This document shows, piece after piece, positions 43,559 to 53,423 of a DNA stretch of 64,000 bases (its first letter is position 1; each line of letters opens with the position of its first letter). Under the pieces are notes generated by a model. The model was not told the origin of the DNA. It saw only the letters and a list, made by a program, of their open reading frames with translations, and searched no databases. A program made the position numbers and the translations under genes. Source of the stretch: JAJDAT01 sp964570665 (GTDB lineage Bacteria; Nitrospinota; Nitrospinia; Nitrospinales; JAJDAT01); contig CAZMZH010000001.1 in assembly GCA_964570665.1 (NCBI GenBank), positions 310,001 through 374,000 of the forward strand, in the 5' to 3' direction.

Positions 43559-44460
43559 ATTACGTAATCGCCGAACAAAAAGATCTTATCTTAGGGTTAA
43601 AGCAAAATGTAAAACAAGGTTCTTATCCGAAAAAGAAACGAACCCCACTAGCCAAACCCAAAAGAAAAAAAACAAAACCTATCATAGAAAACAGTTTAAA
43701 AAAATCGACTATTCAAGTTGCATTCGAATCGATATTAATAGCCGCTTTTTGCTTTGTGGTTTTTCAAGGTTATATTTTTCTTTCAAGATCTCCAAACCTT
43801 AGAATTTCCCATATTACCATCGATGGGAACCAATATATGTCTGAAGCTAAAATTCTTGATTGGGCAGGACCGCTTGTTGGACAAAGCATATTAAAGTTGG
43901 AGTTACCCCAATTAGTCGAACGACTTTATCAGCATCCTTGGACATTAGAAGCGTCGGCGGAACGAATTCTTCCCGACACTCTTCGTATATCTATTGTAGA
44001 ACGACAACCTTTCGCCAAAGCGATATTGGATAAGCCTTACATAATAGATCGTTTTGGAGTGTTATTGGAAGAAACTAATAAAGGCTACGATTCATTGCCA
44101 ATCATTGGCGGTTTAACCGCGCACAACCCAAGACCCGGAAGTTCCGTAGAGGGAAGGTATTTAGCGTCGGGGCTCAAAGCCATGCACTACATCAATCGGC
44201 TAGATTTTTTTAAAAATAATCCAGTGAACTCGATTAATTTTTTGAATCCAGGAATAGCCCGTTACGTCAGTAAAGACAAAATGTTTGAGATTAAAATGAA
44301 TCTTCAAGAAACAGAAAAAAGTTTTGAAAATTTAAAAGTTGTTTTGCAATTACTTTCAGAAGAGGACTCAAAATCCTGTTCAATTAACTTAACGTTTAAA
44401 GATAAAGCCGTGGTTCGGCAATTAGACAAACCTATAAGAGAGATTTTTCACAGCTCATAA
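43555..44460 (+). CDS. ftsQ: Cell division protein FtsQ
   Basis: A 301-residue bitopic protein: basic cytoplasmic N-terminus rich in Lys (PKKKRTPLAKPKRKKTK), one membrane helix (about 58-78, AFESILIAAFCFVVFQGYIFL), then a POTRA domain (ISHITIDGNQYMSEAKIL) and the FtsQ beta domain with PWTLEASAERILPDTLRISIVERQPFA. It links FtsL/FtsB and the early divisome. Located between ddl and ftsA, the canonical position. Confidence 0.92.
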   Translation: MNYVIAEQKDLILGLKQNVKQGSYPKKKRTPLAKPKRKKTKPIIENSLKKSTIQVAFESILIAAFCFVVFQGYIFLSRSPNLRISHITIDGNQYMSEAKILDWAGPLVGQSILKLELPQLVERLYQHPWTLEASAERILPDTLRISIVERQPFAKAILDKPYIIDRFGVLLEETNKGYDSLPIIGGLTAHNPRPGSSVEGRYLASGLKAMHYINRLDFFKNNPVNSINFLNPGIARYVSKDKMFEIKMNLQETEKSFENLKVVLQLLSEEDSKSCSINLTFKDKAVVRQLDKPIREIFHSS

Positions 44461-44478
44461 CCCAGGGGAATCGACCCA

Positions 44479-45711
44479 ATGTCCAAAAAAACCGATTTTT
44501 TGGTTGGCCTAGATATCGGAACAACAAAAATCTGCTGCATTATAGGGGAAATAACCTCTAATGGCGGCATAGATATCATTGGTCTCGGCCAGCATCCTTC
44601 AACCGGCCTTAGAAAGGGCGTAGTAGTCAATATCGACAGCACCGTAGAATCGATCAAAAGCGCGGTAGAAGAAGCTGAGTTGATGGCCGGATGCGAAATC
44701 GAATCCGCTTTTGTAGGAATTGCGGGAGGCCATATCAAAAGCATGAACAGCCACGGTATCATCGCGGTAAAAAATAAAGAAGTCACAGAGCAAGATGTCA
44801 GTCGAGTTATAGAAGCGGCTAAGGCAATCGCCATTCCAATGGATCGCGAGGTTTTGCACGTTCTGCCGCAAGAATTTATCATCGACAACCAAGACGGAAT
44901 CAAAACTCCATTAGGAATGGCAGGGGTTCGTCTTGAAGCAAAAGTGCATATTGTTACTGCCGCAGTCACTTCCGCTCAAAATATTGTCAAATGCGTCAAT
45001 AAAGCTGGAATCGGAGTTCAAGACATCGTACTCGAACAATTAGCTTCGAGCGAGTCGGTTCTTTCCAACGACGAAAAGGAATTGGGAGTCGCGCTAATTG
45101 ATATTGGAGGCGGAACCTCGGACGTCGCTTTATTTTATCAGGGAGCTATCAAACACACTTCTGTATTGGCAATTGCCGGGGCTCAAATGACAAACGATAT
45201 CGCTATCGGTTTAAGAACGCCTAACAACGAAGCGGAAAAAATTAAACATATGTACGGTTGCGCGTGCCCTGGATTGGTTAAAGAAGACGAAATGATTGAG
45301 ATCATAAATGTCGGTGGACGCGCCCCTCAACATGTTTCTCGCAAAATTTTAAGCGAAATCGTCGAAGCCCGAGCAAAAGAAATGTTTGAGATTATGAACA
45401 ATGAAATCGAGCTTTCAGGCTTTCACGACTTATTGTCTTCTGGAATTGTATTGACCGGAGGAGTCTCTTGTATGGAAGGGCTATCCGAACAAGCCGAAAG
45501 AGTTTTTCAAGTACCGGTTAGAGTGGGTATTCCTCAAGGACTTGGAGGTTTGATTGATGTCGTCAACAATCCACGTTACGCCACTAGCGCCGGATTAATT
45601 CTTTATGGTTTGAAAAGCTTTAAAGCCGGCAGCGCTCGCGAACTTAAAGGAAGAAATTTATTCGAAAAAATTCTAACGAGAATGAAAGATTGGGTAGAGG
45701 AATTCTTTTAG
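44479..45711 (+). CDS. ftsA: Cell division protein FtsA
   Basis: Actin-like ATPase that tethers FtsZ to the membrane. The 410 residues contain GLDIGTTKICCIIGE (phosphate 1), the 1C domain following, VALIDIGGGTSDVALFYQGA (phosphate 2), and ILTGGVSCMEGLSEQAE (adenosine loop). The C-terminus ends RMKDWVEEFF, an amphipathic helix for membrane binding. Directly follows ftsQ. Confidence 0.96.
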   Translation: MSKKTDFLVGLDIGTTKICCIIGEITSNGGIDIIGLGQHPSTGLRKGVVVNIDSTVESIKSAVEEAELMAGCEIESAFVGIAGGHIKSMNSHGIIAVKNKEVTEQDVSRVIEAAKAIAIPMDREVLHVLPQEFIIDNQDGIKTPLGMAGVRLEAKVHIVTAAVTSAQNIVKCVNKAGIGVQDIVLEQLASSESVLSNDEKELGVALIDIGGGTSDVALFYQGAIKHTSVLAIAGAQMTNDIAIGLRTPNNEAEKIKHMYGCACPGLVKEDEMIEIINVGGRAPQHVSRKILSEIVEARAKEMFEIMNNEIELSGFHDLLSSGIVLTGGVSCMEGLSEQAERVFQVPVRVGIPQGLGGLIDVVNNPRYATSAGLILYGLKSFKAGSARELKGRNLFEKILTRMKDWVEEFF

Positions 45712-45715
45712 AAAT

Positions 45716-45736
45716 TTGGAGAGCAACTCTCTCCAA
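45716..45736 (+). other. Small perfect hairpin after ftsA
   Basis: 8-bp perfect inverted repeat (45716-45723 with 45729-45736, 5-nt loop) 5 bp after the ftsA stop. It has no U-run, so it is more likely an RNA-stability or attenuation element than a terminator. Confidence 0.4.
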
Positions 45737-45869
45737 GGTTTACTAAAACCTCTAAAAACTTTATGAAAAAAACGTTTATTCAACAGCGGTTTGTTTCAAA
45801 CAACCGTAAATTAATTTCTTATATATGGCTAAGTATTAACAGTATGTATTTATTAATGAGGAGGGAACC

Positions 45870-47054
45870 ATGGCTTTAATCGAATTTGATAATGTCAGCG
45901 AATATTCAGCTTGCATTAAAGTGTTTGGAGTGGGAGGCGGAGGCACTAATGCCGTTAATTCCATGATCAACTCCAGCATAATGGGAGTGGAATTCATCGT
46001 TGCCAACACGGATCTTCAATCTCTTGAAATGTCTAACTGCCCTTTTAAGATTCAAATTGGAGGAGCGCTTACTAAAGGACTTGGAGCTGGCTCTAATCCA
46101 GATGTGGGTAAAAAAGCGGCGGAAGAAAACGAAGATCAAATCCGTGAAATGCTCAATGGAGCCGATATGGTTTTCATAACTGCGGGCATGGGTGGAGGTA
46201 CAGGTACCGGAGCTGCGCCGGTAGTTGCAAAAGCCGCAAAAGAATCCGGCGCTTTAACCGTTGGAGTGGTTACGCGACCCTTCTCTTTTGAAGGTAAACG
46301 TAGACAAAAACAAGCGGAAGAAGGAATTCAAGCGTTGAAAGAGGCTGTTGACACTCTCATCGTTATTCCCAATCAAAAACTTTTAAGTTTTATCGGAAAA
46401 CAAACCTCTTTTACTTCCGCTTTTTCTGCAGTAGACGACGTATTACGACAAGCGGTTTCAAGTATTTCAGATTTGATCGTGATTCCAGGATTGATCAATC
46501 TTGACTTTGCAGACGTTAGCGCAATCATGTCTAAAATGGGTAAAGCTCTCATGGGGTCAGGAACGGCAACAGGTGAAAACCGAGCTATTGACGCCGCTCA
46601 AAAAGCAATTTCTAGCCCATTATTAGACGACTCTTCGGTAGACGGAGCGCGTGGACTTTTGATTAATGTAACTGGCGGATCAGACTTAACTTTACATGAA
46701 GTCAGCGAAGCGGCCGAGTTGATTCAAGCAAGCGCGCATGACGACGCTCATATTATTTTTGGCGCCGTTATTGACAACAACTTGGATAATGAAATGCGCG
46801 TTACCGTTATAGCCACAGGTTACGAAGAAGTAATTGAAATTCCAGCAGAACAACCCAAGGCTGTGGTCCATCAATTAATGGATCATAAGGAAAAGAAAAT
46901 CGAAACTGAACCGCAAAAAGAAGATCCCAAACAATCGGCAGAATCTCTAAAGAACTTAGCAAATTCTATTAAAGGGGATCATGCCGTAAATTCTTCTTAT
47001 ACGACTTCAGTCGACTTCGACATTCCTACCTTTTTGCGTAAACACGCCGATTAG
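45870..47054 (+). CDS. ftsZ: Cell division GTPase FtsZ
   Basis: Tubulin homolog that forms the Z ring. The 394 residues have FGVGGGGTNAVNSM, the tubulin signature GMGGGTGTGAAPVVAKAAKE, VIPNQKLL, and a C-terminal linker followed by the conserved tail peptide DIPTFLRKHAD that binds FtsA. Strong ribosome binding site GAGGAGG before the ATG and a 158-bp gap after ftsA, suggesting extra expression control. Confidence 0.98.
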   Translation: MALIEFDNVSEYSACIKVFGVGGGGTNAVNSMINSSIMGVEFIVANTDLQSLEMSNCPFKIQIGGALTKGLGAGSNPDVGKKAAEENEDQIREMLNGADMVFITAGMGGGTGTGAAPVVAKAAKESGALTVGVVTRPFSFEGKRRQKQAEEGIQALKEAVDTLIVIPNQKLLSFIGKQTSFTSAFSAVDDVLRQAVSSISDLIVIPGLINLDFADVSAIMSKMGKALMGSGTATGENRAIDAAQKAISSPLLDDSSVDGARGLLINVTGGSDLTLHEVSEAAELIQASAHDDAHIIFGAVIDNNLDNEMRVTVIATGYEEVIEIPAEQPKAVVHQLMDHKEKKIETEPQKEDPKQSAESLKNLANSIKGDHAVNSSYTTSVDFDIPTFLRKHAD

Positions 47055-47068
47055 GCGTTTTATATAAA

Positions 47069-47118
47069 GCGGCACATTCACAACCCCGGTCTTACCGGGG
47101 TTGTGGCCGCAATTTCTT
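47069..47118 (+). terminator. Terminator at the end of the dcw cluster
   Basis: A 12-bp perfect stem (47079-47090 with 47094-47105, 3-nt loop) extended by a second stem (47069-47073 with 47106-47110) and followed by a T-rich stretch; T residues also lie on the other side, so it may serve both ftsZ and the convergent DUF547 gene. Confidence 0.85.
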
Positions 47119-47142
47119 ATTACATTCACAAAATAAAAACTC

Positions 47143-47955
47143 TTACTCGTTCAACCCCCAATCATAGTCCAAATATTTTGTTTTTAGCTTTCCGCTTTTC
47201 AAGGTTGACATATATCTAGAGTCAGCATACTTAGTCAAGTATGGAACCACCCCGCCTTTTGATTCAAAATCTTCTTCAAACCATTTAAATATGGAAGATA
47301 AATAAAGCTTATTATCGCCTGAGTCAATTTTTAAACCTTTTCCTGAATTAGTTAAAAATTTTGTTAGTTGATCGTCCAACTGGGCGTCAAGCTTCTCTCC
47401 AACATAGGCCTCCGGTCGTAGGTCCGGACAACTTACCGAAGCGCAAACAATAGCTACATGAATTCTAGGCTCTCCCATTTTTCTTAATATTTCATGCTCA
47501 ATATCATTTAAGGTTCTGATTTTGCCGGCAACGATGCCAACCTCTTTCTTCCAAACAGACTTAAATAAACTTCCAGCGTCTTTTATACTTTTAACAGGAT
47601 AGTTATCCAACACCATCTTCACCGCCATAACGTTATAAACATTGATCCAAAATGCAAGTTTATCGTTTTTGGTCTTTAAATCGGAAAGATTAAAGCTTTT
47701 TAGGTCTCCGATTAATTTTTCATATGCGGGATCATTTTTTATACTTTTATAATTTACAGCGTTTAATTTGACTCCAGAAATCACTTTAGGTTTTACATTT
47801 TTTTTCAACAACCCGTTCCAATCCAAAAAATCAAACGCTAAGGCAGGAGAAGTAAAAAAAATTAAACAACCTATAGTTAAGATTAAATTAACAACTAATC
47901 GCCGGATGCTTTTTTGTTTTTTTCCAAAAAACTTTTTAACTCTAAACGTCAACAT
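47143..47955 (-). CDS. Secreted DUF547-family protein
   Basis: A 270-residue protein with a basic N-terminus and signal peptide (cleavage near the ALA at about residue 40). The mature part matches DUF547: KLAFWINVYNVMAVKMVLDNYPVKSIKD, then EHEILRKMGEPRIHVAIVCASVSCPDLRPEAYVGEKLDAQLDDQL and LYLSSIFKWFEEDFE. DUF547 proteins are of unknown function, usually periplasmic, sometimes near redox genes. Convergent with ftsZ, divergent from the HAD gene, with a palindrome at 48077-48094 between them. Confidence 0.88.
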   Translation of the reverse strand: MLTFRVKKFFGKKQKSIRRLVVNLILTIGCLIFFTSPALAFDFLDWNGLLKKNVKPKVISGVKLNAVNYKSIKNDPAYEKLIGDLKSFNLSDLKTKNDKLAFWINVYNVMAVKMVLDNYPVKSIKDAGSLFKSVWKKEVGIVAGKIRTLNDIEHEILRKMGEPRIHVAIVCASVSCPDLRPEAYVGEKLDAQLDDQLTKFLTNSGKGLKIDSGDNKLYLSSIFKWFEEDFESKGGVVPYLTKYADSRYMSTLKSGKLKTKYLDYDWGLNE

Positions 47956-48076
47956 TATAGACTCCTATTTAAAACCTATATCCGTTCCCATTTTTTCTTT
48001 TGTCGAAGATCTTTTCTAAACCTTACATTTCCTCATCTACAACGCTTAATTTATTTTAACGGATTTTAGTATTTTA

Positions 48077-48094
48077 TCGATTAACGATAATCGA
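48077..48094. promoter_or_regulatory. 18-bp palindrome (candidate operator)
   Basis: TCGATTA (48077-48083) and its exact reverse complement TAATCGA (48088-48094) flank ACGA in the divergent spacer between the DUF547 gene and the HAD gene. Such a short perfect dyad is typical of a dimeric regulator site; the regulator is unknown. Confidence 0.45.
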
Positions 48095-48216
48095 AAATTT
48101 TTGCGCTAATAAATACCTAACGAAAATACTCTTTGCGGTTTAGCGGATTTCATATACAATTTTTATCCTACGATTAAAAGATACTCCAATTAATTTATTC
48201 GATATTTCAAACTTTC

Positions 48217-49068
48217 ATGAAAGATCCCAAAAATTTTCTTTACGTCTCAGACCTAGACGGTACCTTATTAACGCCCGATAGCTTCCTTCCAATTGAAGCA
48301 ATTAATCGTCTCAATCGACTATTAGAAAAGGGTTTACGGTTTACCATAGCAACCGCCCGGAACTACGATTCGGTTCGTCCCATATTAAAAGAACTAAATT
48401 TAACCATACCTGTCATTTTGTTTAACGGGGTTTATCTGACTGATTTCCAGACAGGAGAAAATCTTGTAACCTCTCGACATCTACCTAAAACAGCGGTTAT
48501 AGATATTATAAACGGGGCAAACAAGAAAAATCTCGATCCTTTTGTCTATACCTTCGATACAACCCACACCGTTTATTACAGAAACATCACCAATCCAGGT
48601 TCTCAAAATTACGTCGACTATATAAATAAAATTAGTAATGAAAGTCGGCTAAAATATATCGACAGTTACGAATTCCTTGCAGATTTAACTATACCTGGCC
48701 TTTTATTCATCGACACCTATTCAAAACTAGCCCCATTGCACGAAAAGATACAAAATTTAAAAAACGCCACTCTTAACGTTTATTTTGCTGAAGATATCGC
48801 TGTTAGAGGCCATTATTGGCTTCAAATCTTCGACGGTAAAGCTAACAAGGGAAATATGTTAAAAAATCTGGCGCAAAAATTAAATACACCGCTTGAAGAT
48901 ACTGTCGTTTTTGGAGATTATCTAAACGATCTAGAAATGTTCGCAATTTCTGGAAAGTCAATCGCAATGGGTAACGCTTTAAAAGAAGTCAAACGATCTG
49001 CGGATATGATAATTGGAAACAACTCCGATTTAGCGGTTATCAATTATCTTGAAGAAATTGGATTTTAA
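48217..49068 (+). CDS. Cof-type HAD hydrolase
   Basis: A 283-residue Cof/HAD-IIB phosphatase. Motif I is DLDGTLLTPDSF (nucleophile and acid Asp), motif II lies in TIATARNYDS, and motifs III/IV are in KGNMLKNLAQKLNTP and VVFGDYLNDLEMFAISGKSIAMGNA. The mobile cap domain sits between motifs II and III. Substrates of this family are small sugar or nucleotide phosphates or flavin precursors; which one is not known here. The gene stands alone. Confidence 0.9.
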   Translation: MKDPKNFLYVSDLDGTLLTPDSFLPIEAINRLNRLLEKGLRFTIATARNYDSVRPILKELNLTIPVILFNGVYLTDFQTGENLVTSRHLPKTAVIDIINGANKKNLDPFVYTFDTTHTVYYRNITNPGSQNYVDYINKISNESRLKYIDSYEFLADLTIPGLLFIDTYSKLAPLHEKIQNLKNATLNVYFAEDIAVRGHYWLQIFDGKANKGNMLKNLAQKLNTPLEDTVVFGDYLNDLEMFAISGKSIAMGNALKEVKRSADMIIGNNSDLAVINYLEEIGF

Positions 49069-49282
49069 TTGCCTACCAACACCTCCAATAAAAATTTCGA
49101 CGCTCTGAATAAAAAAAACAAGCTAATATAGAGGATTTTGATTTATCTCAATTGAAACAATCGTGCAACAAAACAACCTTTTGCTTGATTTTCCAACCTC
49201 TTGAGTTAGATTAGTTAAAAGACATACTATTCGATGTAAATCTAATAGATTTAAATTTCCTATTTTATAAAACAAATATTGT

Positions 49283-51292
49283 TTGCAGGCTAAAAAAATT
49301 TTGTTTTCGACATCTGTACATTCAAAAATCAAACAGGTTTCATTTTATCTTTTTGCCTTTCTATTTATTTTTGCCCAGACTTCTTTGGCTCAAGATTCTT
49401 CTTCCACTCAACCCCCGGCTAATACTGAAATAGACGACGAGTTGGACGCATTGATTGCCATGGAACCCGATGAACTTCTCACGGTTGTAGTCGCTTCTAA
49501 AAGAAAAGAGAATTGGAAAAAAGCTCCTGGGGTAGTCACAGTAGTAACAAAAAAAGATATTCAGAGTTATGGCGCCAATAATTTACAAGATGTTTTGATT
49601 CGTCTTCCCAATATCTATACTTTTGGCAACACCTTTTTTAGAGACAATGTTGTCTCCATTCGCGGACAATCGTTGGCTAATTCAGACAATCACGTATTAA
49701 TTTTATTAAACGGCAGACCCGTTAGAGAAAGTCATGTTGGCGGGGTTAATACGCCTGTTTATCGAGGAATTCCTTTAGAAAGCATTGAACGTCTGGAAGT
49801 AATTCGCGGACCAGGCTCGGTATTATATGGAACTAATGCATTTTCAGGGGTGATAAATATCATCACTCTCAATCCGAAAGATATGCCAGAAAATGAAATT
49901 ACTGGAGGCTGGGGATCGGACAACACTGGATTGGTTTCTGGTAATTACAGTGGCAAATGGGACGATTTCAACTTTCTTTTATCAGGAAGATTTTTTGATA
50001 GCGGTGGTTGGGGATTTCATGCCATCGACAGAACGGGTCGAGCCGATTCAACAGATTTGGCAGAAAAAACTTATGGTGTATTTACGCAAGCCAACTACAA
50101 AGAACTCCAGTTTATGGGATTTACCGGGAATATTACCGACACAACGATTTCATCTATGCCTAGCTCCATTGCGACTAACGAAGGCTTAGAAGCGCGTAGA
50201 GATTTTTCAGACGTTCAATGGGCTCATGATTGGACGGCCAATTGGAATAGTAAACTTAACTTTACATACAATGGTTTTAACCAACAAAATAATTCTCAAG
50301 CGAGTAAACCCGAGTTTGATTACCAGGATTATCTTTTTGAACCCTCGATTAACGGTCGTTTTCTGGAAAAATTTAACCTTCAAACTGGAGCTATTTACCA
50401 AAGAATTAACGGCACATTAAACAGCGGGGCTACCGACTATTCTAACGACCGTTTCAACTTTTATATGCAAATGGATTATTCTCCCTGGGACTCTCTCAAA
50501 TTAATTGGCGGCTTCCAAATTAACAAACCTGAAGGAGTCGATTTTAACGTTTCTCCCAGATTTGGCGCTCTCGCTAATTTCAACAAAAATTGGGGGGTAA
50601 AAATTCTCTTCGGTCAGGCGTTTCGTTCGGCTTTTGCAGCGGAGCAAGCGATAGACATTGCAACCCTTAAAGGGAATCCCGATCTAAACCCGGAAACAAT
50701 TGAAACTTTTGACGCCCAAATCTTTTACACTTCGGCAAAGTTTTATACAGCGCTTACCTATTACCAAAGCAATCAACAAAATACAGTTGTAAGAGTGAGA
50801 GGCTCTGACGGCATTACTAATTTTTTTAATGGCGACGAAGTTGACTATGAAGGTATTGAGTGGGAAGGCAAGATTCAACTTCCAATGAATCTAGAATTTA
50901 CCGGTTCTTTAACCTACCAAACTAATGAAGACGCAGATAGAGTTCAAGATGTGGGCTTAGTTCCAAACCTCATGGCAAAGCAAGGAATATCATTTTCGCC
51001 TGAAGGGTATTCATTAGGATTGTTCCACAGCTATTTTGGAGATGCGGCAAGATTTCAAGATGTTCCTGAAATCAACCCACCAGCAGAAGCCTACAGCTTA
51101 TTAACTTTTAAAGGCTCTATGGATTTAAATCCTTGGCTTCCTACAAGTTCCCCAGACATTTCTGCAAACCTTTTCATCGACAATTTATTGGATGAAGATA
51201 TTAATTTTGTTGCTGTCGGCTCGAGTACCGTAAATACCCTTCCATTACATCGTGGACTTTCCGCATATGGGACAATAACCATTAAGTATTGA
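49283..51292 (+). CDS. TonB-dependent outer-membrane receptor
   Basis: A 669-residue receptor. A signal peptide ends in SLAQDSSS (about residue 36), followed by a TonB-box-like acidic lead (PDELLTVVVASKR), a plug domain (GVVTVVTKKDIQSYGANNLQDVLIRLPN, and RGPGSVLYGTNAFSGVINIITLNP) and a beta barrel ending with a terminal aromatic-basic pattern (SAYGTITIKY). No ATG exists before the signal peptide: the likely start is TTG at 49283 or 49301. It resembles siderophore/cobalamin-type receptors, but no riboswitch, uptake ABC genes or tonB are adjacent, so the substrate is open. Confidence 0.92.
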   Translation: MQAKKILFSTSVHSKIKQVSFYLFAFLFIFAQTSLAQDSSSTQPPANTEIDDELDALIAMEPDELLTVVVASKRKENWKKAPGVVTVVTKKDIQSYGANNLQDVLIRLPNIYTFGNTFFRDNVVSIRGQSLANSDNHVLILLNGRPVRESHVGGVNTPVYRGIPLESIERLEVIRGPGSVLYGTNAFSGVINIITLNPKDMPENEITGGWGSDNTGLVSGNYSGKWDDFNFLLSGRFFDSGGWGFHAIDRTGRADSTDLAEKTYGVFTQANYKELQFMGFTGNITDTTISSMPSSIATNEGLEARRDFSDVQWAHDWTANWNSKLNFTYNGFNQQNNSQASKPEFDYQDYLFEPSINGRFLEKFNLQTGAIYQRINGTLNSGATDYSNDRFNFYMQMDYSPWDSLKLIGGFQINKPEGVDFNVSPRFGALANFNKNWGVKILFGQAFRSAFAAEQAIDIATLKGNPDLNPETIETFDAQIFYTSAKFYTALTYYQSNQQNTVVRVRGSDGITNFFNGDEVDYEGIEWEGKIQLPMNLEFTGSLTYQTNEDADRVQDVGLVPNLMAKQGISFSPEGYSLGLFHSYFGDAARFQDVPEINPPAEAYSLLTFKGSMDLNPWLPTSSPDISANLFIDNLLDEDINFVAVGSSTVNTLPLHRGLSAYGTITIKY

Positions 51293-51770
51293 TTCCCAAG
51301 TATTTTAAATTCAATATTTTTGTTATTTTACCAAAGGATATAAGGCCTCTTGACTAAACCTTGAAAATATATCCCCTCATCCAACCGCTTATTTTTCTCA
51401 AATCTGAAGCTCAAAAATCTATTTCCAATCTAACCTCAAAATATATTTGAAACGGCCTTTGATCGTTTACAGCTGTTTTCAGGCACTAAATATTAATTAT
51501 AAGGACTAAAAAAAATCGACGAATCTAGATTTCCCTTGCCAATAGGCTTTCATTCACAATGAAAATAATTTCAATATTGAGAAAAATTAAAAATCATTGC
51601 TATTCCCAAAAATCTTTAAATTCGCCCGTTTAATTTCTCTATTAAATTGTTTCTCTAGCTCGACGAATTTTTGAATTTAAATAGATATTTTTTCATTTAA
51701 GCGCTTAAAACTTTTAAACTGGCGCTATAATTTAGAAATTATCATTACGTCCATATAACAGGAGTTTCTT
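51293..51770. other. 478-bp AT-rich intergenic region with promoter-like element
   Basis: No ORF or RNA gene is apparent. Near its end is TATAAT (51726-51731) with a weak upstream CTTAAA (51704-51709, 16-bp spacer), a candidate promoter for the parvulin gene. I see no riboswitch or terminator hairpin. Confidence 0.4.
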
Positions 51771-52424
51771 ATGTCAGACGAAGAAGCCCAAAAAGATTCG
51801 AAAGAAGTTCCGGCCCCCGCAAAAAAACGTCCGCCTATTAAACCGCGGAAAAAGTTTGTGGCTAAGAAGCAGGTATTTAAATCGGATAAACCCATGGAAC
51901 ATAGGGTGCGTCATATCCGGTTATCTTCCTTGGAAGCGGCTCAACTCATTCGACAAACGATGGTTGATTTCCAAAAGGAATTAGCTGCGCAACCCATGGT
52001 AGACGTAGACAAAGAAATTATGGACCTGGAAAAAACTGAAAAGTTTTTTGGGAGACTCGCTAAAAAATATAGCGCATGTCCTTCTCGTGCTTCCGGCGGA
52101 GACTTAGGCTGGATACATAAACCAGAAGAAATCGCCGACGCTGGCATTAAAACCGTAGAAAAATCAGATTTCATGGAGTTTCTTCCACAATACGAGAAAA
52201 GCTTAACCAAAGAACTCGTTGAGGGGGTTATGGCCTGCGGAAACCAAAAAATACCAGAACCCATTGAAACTCCCGCAGGTTTTCACGTAGTACTTATTTG
52301 TGAGTCGCGTTTTTTCAAAGCTATAATTGAGAATAAACAAGGTAGGGATCTAATGGACGATGTCCATAAAAATGCTTTTCATGCTAAGCCAAAAGTCTGG
52401 GAAGAAAAATTTGGTCCAAATTAA
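51771..52424 (+). CDS. Parvulin-type (PpiC) peptidyl-prolyl isomerase, cytoplasmic
   Basis: A 217-residue protein with no signal peptide. The N-terminal ~45 residues are Pro/Lys/Arg-rich and likely disordered. The PpiC fold follows: VRHIRLSSLEAAQLIRQTM, a helical EKTEKFFGRLAKKYSACPSRASGGDLGWI segment with the typical S-x-x-G-G-D-L-G-W signature, and the terminal PIETPAGFHVVLICESR strand. This matches the catalytic parvulin domain, inserted with a 30-residue loop before the last strand. AGGAG lies 6 nt before the ATG. Likely assists folding of cytoplasmic proteins; the target is unknown. Confidence 0.85.
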   Translation: MSDEEAQKDSKEVPAPAKKRPPIKPRKKFVAKKQVFKSDKPMEHRVRHIRLSSLEAAQLIRQTMVDFQKELAAQPMVDVDKEIMDLEKTEKFFGRLAKKYSACPSRASGGDLGWIHKPEEIADAGIKTVEKSDFMEFLPQYEKSLTKELVEGVMACGNQKIPEPIETPAGFHVVLICESRFFKAIIENKQGRDLMDDVHKNAFHAKPKVWEEKFGPN

Positions 52425-52437
52425 ACTTACCATTGAT

Positions 52438-52471
52438 CTTTCGACCACGCTCTTTAAGAGCTGGTCGAAAG
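52438..52471. terminator. Hairpin between convergent genes
   Basis: 10-bp perfect inverted repeat (52438-52447 with 52462-52471) enclosing a second inverted repeat (GCTCTT with AAGAGC, 52449-52460), between two convergent genes. It lacks a long T run, so termination may be partial. Confidence 0.55.
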
Positions 52472-52501
52472 TCTAATACTCCCGCCGCTTAAAAAACCAT
52501 T

Positions 52502-53329
52502 TCAAACCGTTTTTCTCCCTACAGCCCAAATATCATTACTAAAAAGATAATTAAACGGTGGGAACAAAGATAACGGGTAGGCATGACAAAGTATTTGCCG
52601 CGCAGTTTCCAGCATTTTCATTGCGGCGGAATCTTTTTGGGCAGGGATTACATATTCGCTACCCAGCCACATTTTCACTTTAAAATCCGCCTTTTTAAAA
52701 TACTTTTTTAAAGAAATGATCGTTTGCTCGTTTATATGAACCTTAAGATCCGTCTCCGTCCTAATAGGTCGCGTCAATAAATTTTGTCGAAACAAAGCGT
52801 TAGCCGCAATATTGATAGGGCGTTCCCACAATGGATATCCAAAGTCGTTGTACCATCGGTTCGGGGAAGTATGAACGATTAACGACCCATTGGGTTTCAA
52901 AACCCGAAAACATTCTGCAAAACATTCAAACAATTGTTGCGGATATAAATGCTCGACAATATCCAACATATAAATAGAATCAAACTGTTCGTCTGGAAAA
53001 TCTAAAGCGGTCGCGTCAGACTGAACAATAGATATCCGCGACGAAATCCCCTCTTCCAATTTATTCATCGTTTCGCGCGCGATTTCTACGGCATCCTTAG
53101 AATAATCGACCCCCACAACGTTTGCCCCGCTTTTGGCAAGAGCAATCGTTAAATCTCCCCTACCACAGCCAATATCTAAAACCTTTTGACCTTCTTTCAA
53201 AGCTCCCGCTTTAATCGCTCTTAAAAATTTAGGAGCTATCTCGCCTTTATAAAAATAATTGGCTCCGTCTGTTTGCTCAAAGTAAGCCTTGTCGTATAAT
53301 TTAGAATCTACGTTTAAATTTTCGCTCAA
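52502..53329 (-). CDS. SAM-dependent methyltransferase (UbiG/type-11-like)
   Basis: A 275-residue soluble protein with class I motif I VLDIGCGRGDLTIALAKSGA, motif II VVGVDYSKDAVEIA, motif post-II DALDFPDEQFDSIYMLDIVEHLYPQQL and LKPNGSLIVHTSPN. This is the Methyltransf_11/23 type found in many biosynthetic and glycan-modification enzymes. No substrate can be assigned; the neighbours are not part of an obvious pathway. Confidence 0.88.
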   Translation of the reverse strand: MSENLNVDSKLYDKAYFEQTDGANYFYKGEIAPKFLRAIKAGALKEGQKVLDIGCGRGDLTIALAKSGANVVGVDYSKDAVEIARETMNKLEEGISSRISIVQSDATALDFPDEQFDSIYMLDIVEHLYPQQLFECFAECFRVLKPNGSLIVHTSPNRWYNDFGYPLWERPINIAANALFRQNLLTRPIRTETDLKVHINEQTIISLKKYFKKADFKVKMWLGSEYVIPAQKDSAAMKMLETARQILCHAYPLSLFPPFNYLFSNDIWAVGRKTV

Positions 53330-53423
53330 AGGATGCCTCGTTAGTTTTAATTTGATCCATACGGATTATAAAAGAACCTCCTAAATTGGTCTATAAAGAT
53401 TTTTCCTTAATTCGAGATAACTC

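Noticed and set aside
49069..49282. Cobalamin-type riboswitch upstream of the TonB receptor
   Set aside because: The leader contains only a short TTAGATT/AATCTAA repeat and no B12-box; nothing supports a riboswitch.
49123..49332. 69-codon minus-strand ORF overlapping the TonB receptor start
   Set aside because: It overlaps a clear signal peptide on the opposite strand and shows no ribosome binding site or recognisable sequence.
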